Source: Mytilus californianus
Taxonomy: Eukaryota > Mollusca > Bivalvia > Mytilida > Mytilidae
Length of the DNA stretch: 64,000 bases
NCBI RefSeq assembly: GCF_021869535.1
Contig: NW_026262712.1
Span: 99,638,140 to 99,702,139 of the forward strand
Reading direction: 5' to 3'
In this document: one piece after another, positions 60,361-64,000 of the stretch
Layout of the letters: every line of letters starts with the position of its first letter
How positions within the stretch are numbered: position 1 is the stretch's first letter
Notes under the pieces: generated by a model
Databases searched by the model: none
Seen by the model: only the letters and a program-made list of their open reading frames with translations
Told to the model about the DNA's origin: nothing
Translations under genes and position numbers: made by a program

Positions 60361-61557
60361 GCTTATCTCAATCAAAAAACGTAAATTAACACACAATGAA
60401 CGAATTAATTTGACCTGTGACACCTGAATGCAAATACACAGTTAAAAAAAAAATGCAAGGGATAAATAATGTCTACCTAAAGAACTTGCCATTCCCGGCA
60501 AAACTTGGACTCCCATATATACGACTACACCATTCATGAAAGAGAAGAGTTTAGAAAATCACAAATCCATCTCCTTCTCTCTTTTTGGTGTTAACATAAC
60601 AAATGACGATGAAAATCACCCGTCGTTATAATATTGGATACTTAAGCTTTATAAAAATCGTTTTAAAGAACGATATGAAGCCGGGTCGTCAAAAGTTAGA
60701 CTAAACATCGTTCTATAGTTCTTTTAAAATACCCATCTTTATGCTGTCAAAGATGGCCTTAAAAATATTGTTAACAGGTATATTCAACAAGCGATGTTTA
60801 TCAGATGTGTATTCTTAAAAAGTCTAGAGATCGACTCAAAATACAACAATCACAATCTTTGCAATTGTGTAGCAATATTTAAACTTTTGATTTAAAATTG
60901 ATACCGTTACTGTTCTTACTATAGTATTCCCCATTCTCAATTGACAGATCGACTACTTCGTATCATTACAATTGTAATTTACAGATTATCATCTGCGAAA
61001 ATGGGAATCGCTTATACAAATTCTCTGTTTGAGTTCATAACAAATCTTACTTTGCATGATAATGTGGGATGAACATACACATTTCGCTACTTTTTATTGT
61101 TTTTCTACAACCATTATTGATTAATGTGAAAATAAGTAAAAGTGCACAGCAAAATGATCAAGAAAGTTACCTTTACATTTAATTTTGCTGAATTTCTTTT
61201 GAGCGACCCTTTTAAAGTGCACATATTGTACGGAAAGAAAGGTATAAACATTGGGACTGTAAGATACGTCACTTTCTGCTGCTCAATATTTGTGTTCCGA
61301 TGCATGTAATGAAAGTAACGATTCATATCTAAATAGAAGGACCCTGTTATAAAAATGTGTACTAGACGTTTTCAAAATTTTACAAAGCTTGACCCGGTTT
61401 CGTTATAGAAAATACTACATACTACGTTTACTTATTATAATTGAAATCTGAAATATAAATATCCTATCAATCATGATATGTGAGATATTCATGTGACATA
61501 CATAAGTATACAATATAGGCCATCACTGAATTTCTTAGGTAGCTTTCGTGTAGAAAT
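60361..61557. other. no gene seen
   Basis: AT-rich; the minus frame 61114-61326 has no recognisable features. Confidence 0.3.
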
Positions 61558-63058
61558 GAGAAGATGTGGTATGAATGCCAATGAGACAACTCCCCACCGG
61601 AGACTAAATGGCATAAGTTAACTTCTATTGGTCATCGTACGGTCTACAACAATGAGCAAATCCCATATCGCATTGTCAGCCATAAAAGGTCCCGAAATGA
61701 CAAATGTAAAACAATTCAAACTAGAAAAGAAACTGCCTGATATCTGTACAAAACAATGAACGTAAACAAATATGATATACAGCAACATACGACAACTACT
61801 GAATTACAGACTCCTGATCTGGGACAGGTACATACAGAATGAGGCAGGGTTAAACAAGTTTGGGCGGGGGGGGGGGGGGGGGGCGACCAATCCTCCCCTA
61901 ACCTGAGACATTGGTGTTACAGCACAACATATGAACAAACTATAAAAATCAGTTGAAAAGGGCTAAACTCATCAGATCGATACGAAGCAGAAATATAAGT
62001 AACAAAAAAACAGACCGGACTTGGCAATGTATTTATACATCCCCAAAACAAACAAAAAACATCTGAGAGTTACTCGCAGTTACTGACAGCTATTTCAAAG
62101 CAAATTTATAACAGCTAATTAAAAAATTATGTATCTAAGATTAAAGTATTAATCAGTACACATGTAATTGATTTAGTGTAAAGACGTCATTAACATTCAG
62201 AGAAAAACATGACCTTGTGCAATGCCAAATTACAGGTATCGACAGATTGTAGAACCGTGATTATGTATATGTATATGTATCTAACAATAATACTAGTTTT
62301 ATTTTAATTTACTGATAGCAAAATCAATATCTTATTTATTAAGACAATATTTAAAGATCGCATTACAGTGTTGAATTAGTAACTTTTAGAATAGGTTTAA
62401 TTAAAGGATCGATAAGTTTAACTGGGTCCTATCTTATTTTCAGGGCTAGCTATAGATAAACAACATCTCCGTAAAAATATGCTATCCACGTTAGAAATAA
62501 GTCTTCTACAGGTACAGTCAAACCTCCAAACCAAATCTTTGTATCTATGGAAGAATTATGTAAAGGTTTTAAGTTATTTGTGGTATCGAAATCCCTGCCT
62601 AAATATTTTATCAGTAATACATAGATTATATTCACTGAAGTCCAAAACGCCCATACATACACAGGAATAGCGAACGAGTTGTGATACATTATAACCGTAT
62701 GATGGTGCCAAAGCATTATCAGCATCCAAAAAAGAAAAATTAACAAGAAAGAATGAAAAGTCGTCCCTCTTGTCGTAAATCTTTGTGTAGAGTTTCCAGT
62801 GTAAAACTGAATTTAGGAAAGAACAGTCATTACCGTTTATATTTATTTATTTTAAGTTCTTTTGGGTAAATTTTGGCAGCATATTGAGAAAATTCTTTAT
62901 CGAAAAATTATCATCTAGATGACGTTAAGTGTTGTTGAATTTTTCAATTGAAAGCAATTTAAATGGGCCTTTACTAAGTTTGATCATAAACTGTGATTCA
63001 TAATAGTACAAAAACAAGTCTGCTATTAAAAAGGCGCAATGGGTGTCCATAGGAATTT
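61558..63058 (-). mobile_element. Naiad family B copy 4, 5'-truncated
   Basis: Begins on the 5' side abruptly inside RT motif B (IPMDTHCAFLIADLFLYYYE, near 63055-62995), continues through a frameshifted thumb region (FTKIYDKRDDFS-like at 62790-62745, then YNVSQLVRY-like) and ends with the standard 3' UTR and tail at 61558. It has an 18-G run at 61866-61883. The minus frame of 98 residues at 62450-62746 is an out-of-frame reading of the RT end. Confidence 0.78.
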
Positions 63059-63297
63059 TTTAACTTGGAGTCATTGGGAATCAAAACGTATGACAATATC
63101 ATTAATAACCAAGAGCATAAAGATTGCATTAAAAGAATTGCTAAAAAGGAATTTAAGGGAAAAATAATACATTACATACCGCACCACCAAATTAGAAAAA
63201 AAGAAGATACATATGAACAAGGTGCCATACAAGGCATTCACCCAACACATTCAGCAAGTTTGAAAGCTGCTGACAAAATTCGTAATTGTCTGAATTA
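63059..63297 (+). pseudogene. BEL/Pao-like retrotransposon pol fragment
   Basis: A plus frame with YDNIINNQEHKDCIKRI followed by KIIHYIPHHQIRKKED. The order (a Y..II..Q helix, then HYIPHH.V.K just before the RT core) is typical of BEL/Pao polyproteins. Sequence after Glu-Asp no longer fits the RT and ends at a stop. It abuts the 5' end of Naiad copy 4, so the Naiad may have inserted into this older element. Confidence 0.4.
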
Positions 63298-63659
63298 GTC
63301 ATCACATCGAAATGATAAAGGATAATTGTGAACTGTTTATATGCCCCCTTTGATATGAACTATACATTTTAATGTTTAAGTATCAAATTTTATTACCCGA
63401 CATTTATTATTTTCTATACAGAGAGATAAATTTCCAGACTTCAAGATGTTTTTGATTTGATATTTCTTTTTCACATTTGAGATTCTACTGTATATTGAGT
63501 TTTATTTTTTTGCAGCTCCCTGAATGTTGTAAAAACGGCTTGAACGCAACGCGGAAACGTAATGCATTTCATTTATTGTAAGAATTTTGGCGTTGGGTAT
63601 GTGCCCTTGATAATCTTCGAAATACATATGTTTTGTTTTTAAATAAAATTGTACTTTCA
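63298..63659. other. no gene seen
   Basis: AT-rich, ending in a pyrimidine tract and AG (TTGTACTTTCAG at 63649-63660) that could be a splice acceptor for the next feature. Confidence 0.35.
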
Positions 63660-63660
63660 G

Positions 63661-63842
63661 AGTGCAGAAAATGACGAAGACGATGCAATCTTTGCGTGTG
63701 GTGTTTGTGCAACTCGAGTCCAATCAACAGATGAACAGAATTGAATGTTATGGGTGGATGTGACAGGGACGACTGTCATCTAAGAAGGTACTACTATGAC
63801 TGTCTTTCACGAGATGATCGGCTGACAATAGATTTTTTCTGA
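63661..63842 (+). pseudogene. PHD-finger-like fragment, frameshifted
   Basis: After a good acceptor the plus strand reads ENDEDDAIFACGVCATRVQS, then TGA; in the next frame it continues VMGGCDRDDCHLRRYYYDCL to a stop at 63840-63842. Together the cysteines fit the spacing of a PHD-type zinc finger (C-x2-C, long loop, C-x4-C, then H/Y and C). It may be the last exon of a decayed gene or transposon protein. The minus frame over this region is a shadow. Confidence 0.4.
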
Positions 63843-64000
63843 AGTCAAGTGGATGCGTTCTGTTTGTGTTTAAGAAGAATGGCTTTTCTTTGATTTATAA
63901 TTCGGTTATATACTCTTCACATATATATTCCAAACCAATTGTAGACTATGAACAGTTCTTTGATTTTTACTATCGTAGAAAATGTGTAACTAAATGATAT

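Noticed and set aside
1-64000. CRISPR arrays, operons and bacterial-type signals
   Set aside because: None present; the window is eukaryotic with spliced genes and retroelements.

Overview
The window is eukaryotic, AT-rich and dominated by decayed mobile DNA, with spliced host genes between the repeats. The repeat set (abundant bivalve-type retroelement 3' tails, Penelope-like elements with an N-terminal endonuclease, a tRNA-derived SINE, MITEs, a MULE) and the intron-rich gene style point to a bivalve mollusc, most likely a marine mussel of the Mytilus group. That assignment rests on remembered repeat families, not on a search.

Layout. 0.5-2.5 kb: a decayed PIF/Harbinger transposon (transposase on +, Myb/SANT-like partner on -) with a SINE inserted in the partner gene. 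4-7.6 kb: Penelope-like (Naiad-type) element copy 1. 7.6-8.6 kb: 3' end of a LINE. 9-17.3 kb: 3'-tail fragments, a TTCGAA-rich inverted-repeat element and several long hairpins. 17.8-19.9 kb: a MULE transposon with a frameshifted FLYWCH/MULE transposase. 21.3-30.8 kb: a complete-looking six-exon minus-strand gene for a 699-residue immunoglobulin-superfamily receptor; every intron is phase 1 and all junctions keep frame. 32.9-39.3 kb: a 3.07-kb tandem duplication whose second copy holds a 209-bp MITE absent from the first. 42.6-45.9 kb: Naiad copy 2. 47.3-54 kb: a tentative minus-strand gene of small phase-1 exons including a membrane segment. 55-59 kb: Naiad copy 3, from a diverged family. 61.6-63.1 kb: truncated Naiad copy 4 abutting a BEL/Pao-like pol fragment. 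63.66-63.84 kb: a PHD-finger-like fragment.

Main finding. The Naiad-type elements appear to be selenoprotein retrotransposons. In-frame TGA codons recur at the same places in independent, otherwise decayed copies. Nearly all replace cysteines of the GIY-YIG endonuclease region, the CxC linker and the region before the reverse transcriptase; where one copy has TGA another often has TGC or TGT. Two copies (1 and 2) carry a 46-nt hairpin about 60 nt after the stop codon with the full layout of a form-2 SECIS element: ATGA/TGAT quartet, 11-bp helix, AAA, mini-stem. Selenocysteine-coding Naiads are, as I recall, already reported from clams and spiders, so the class is not wholly new. The recoding positions, the Sec/Cys exchanges and the UxxC/UxxU motif seen here deserve checking.
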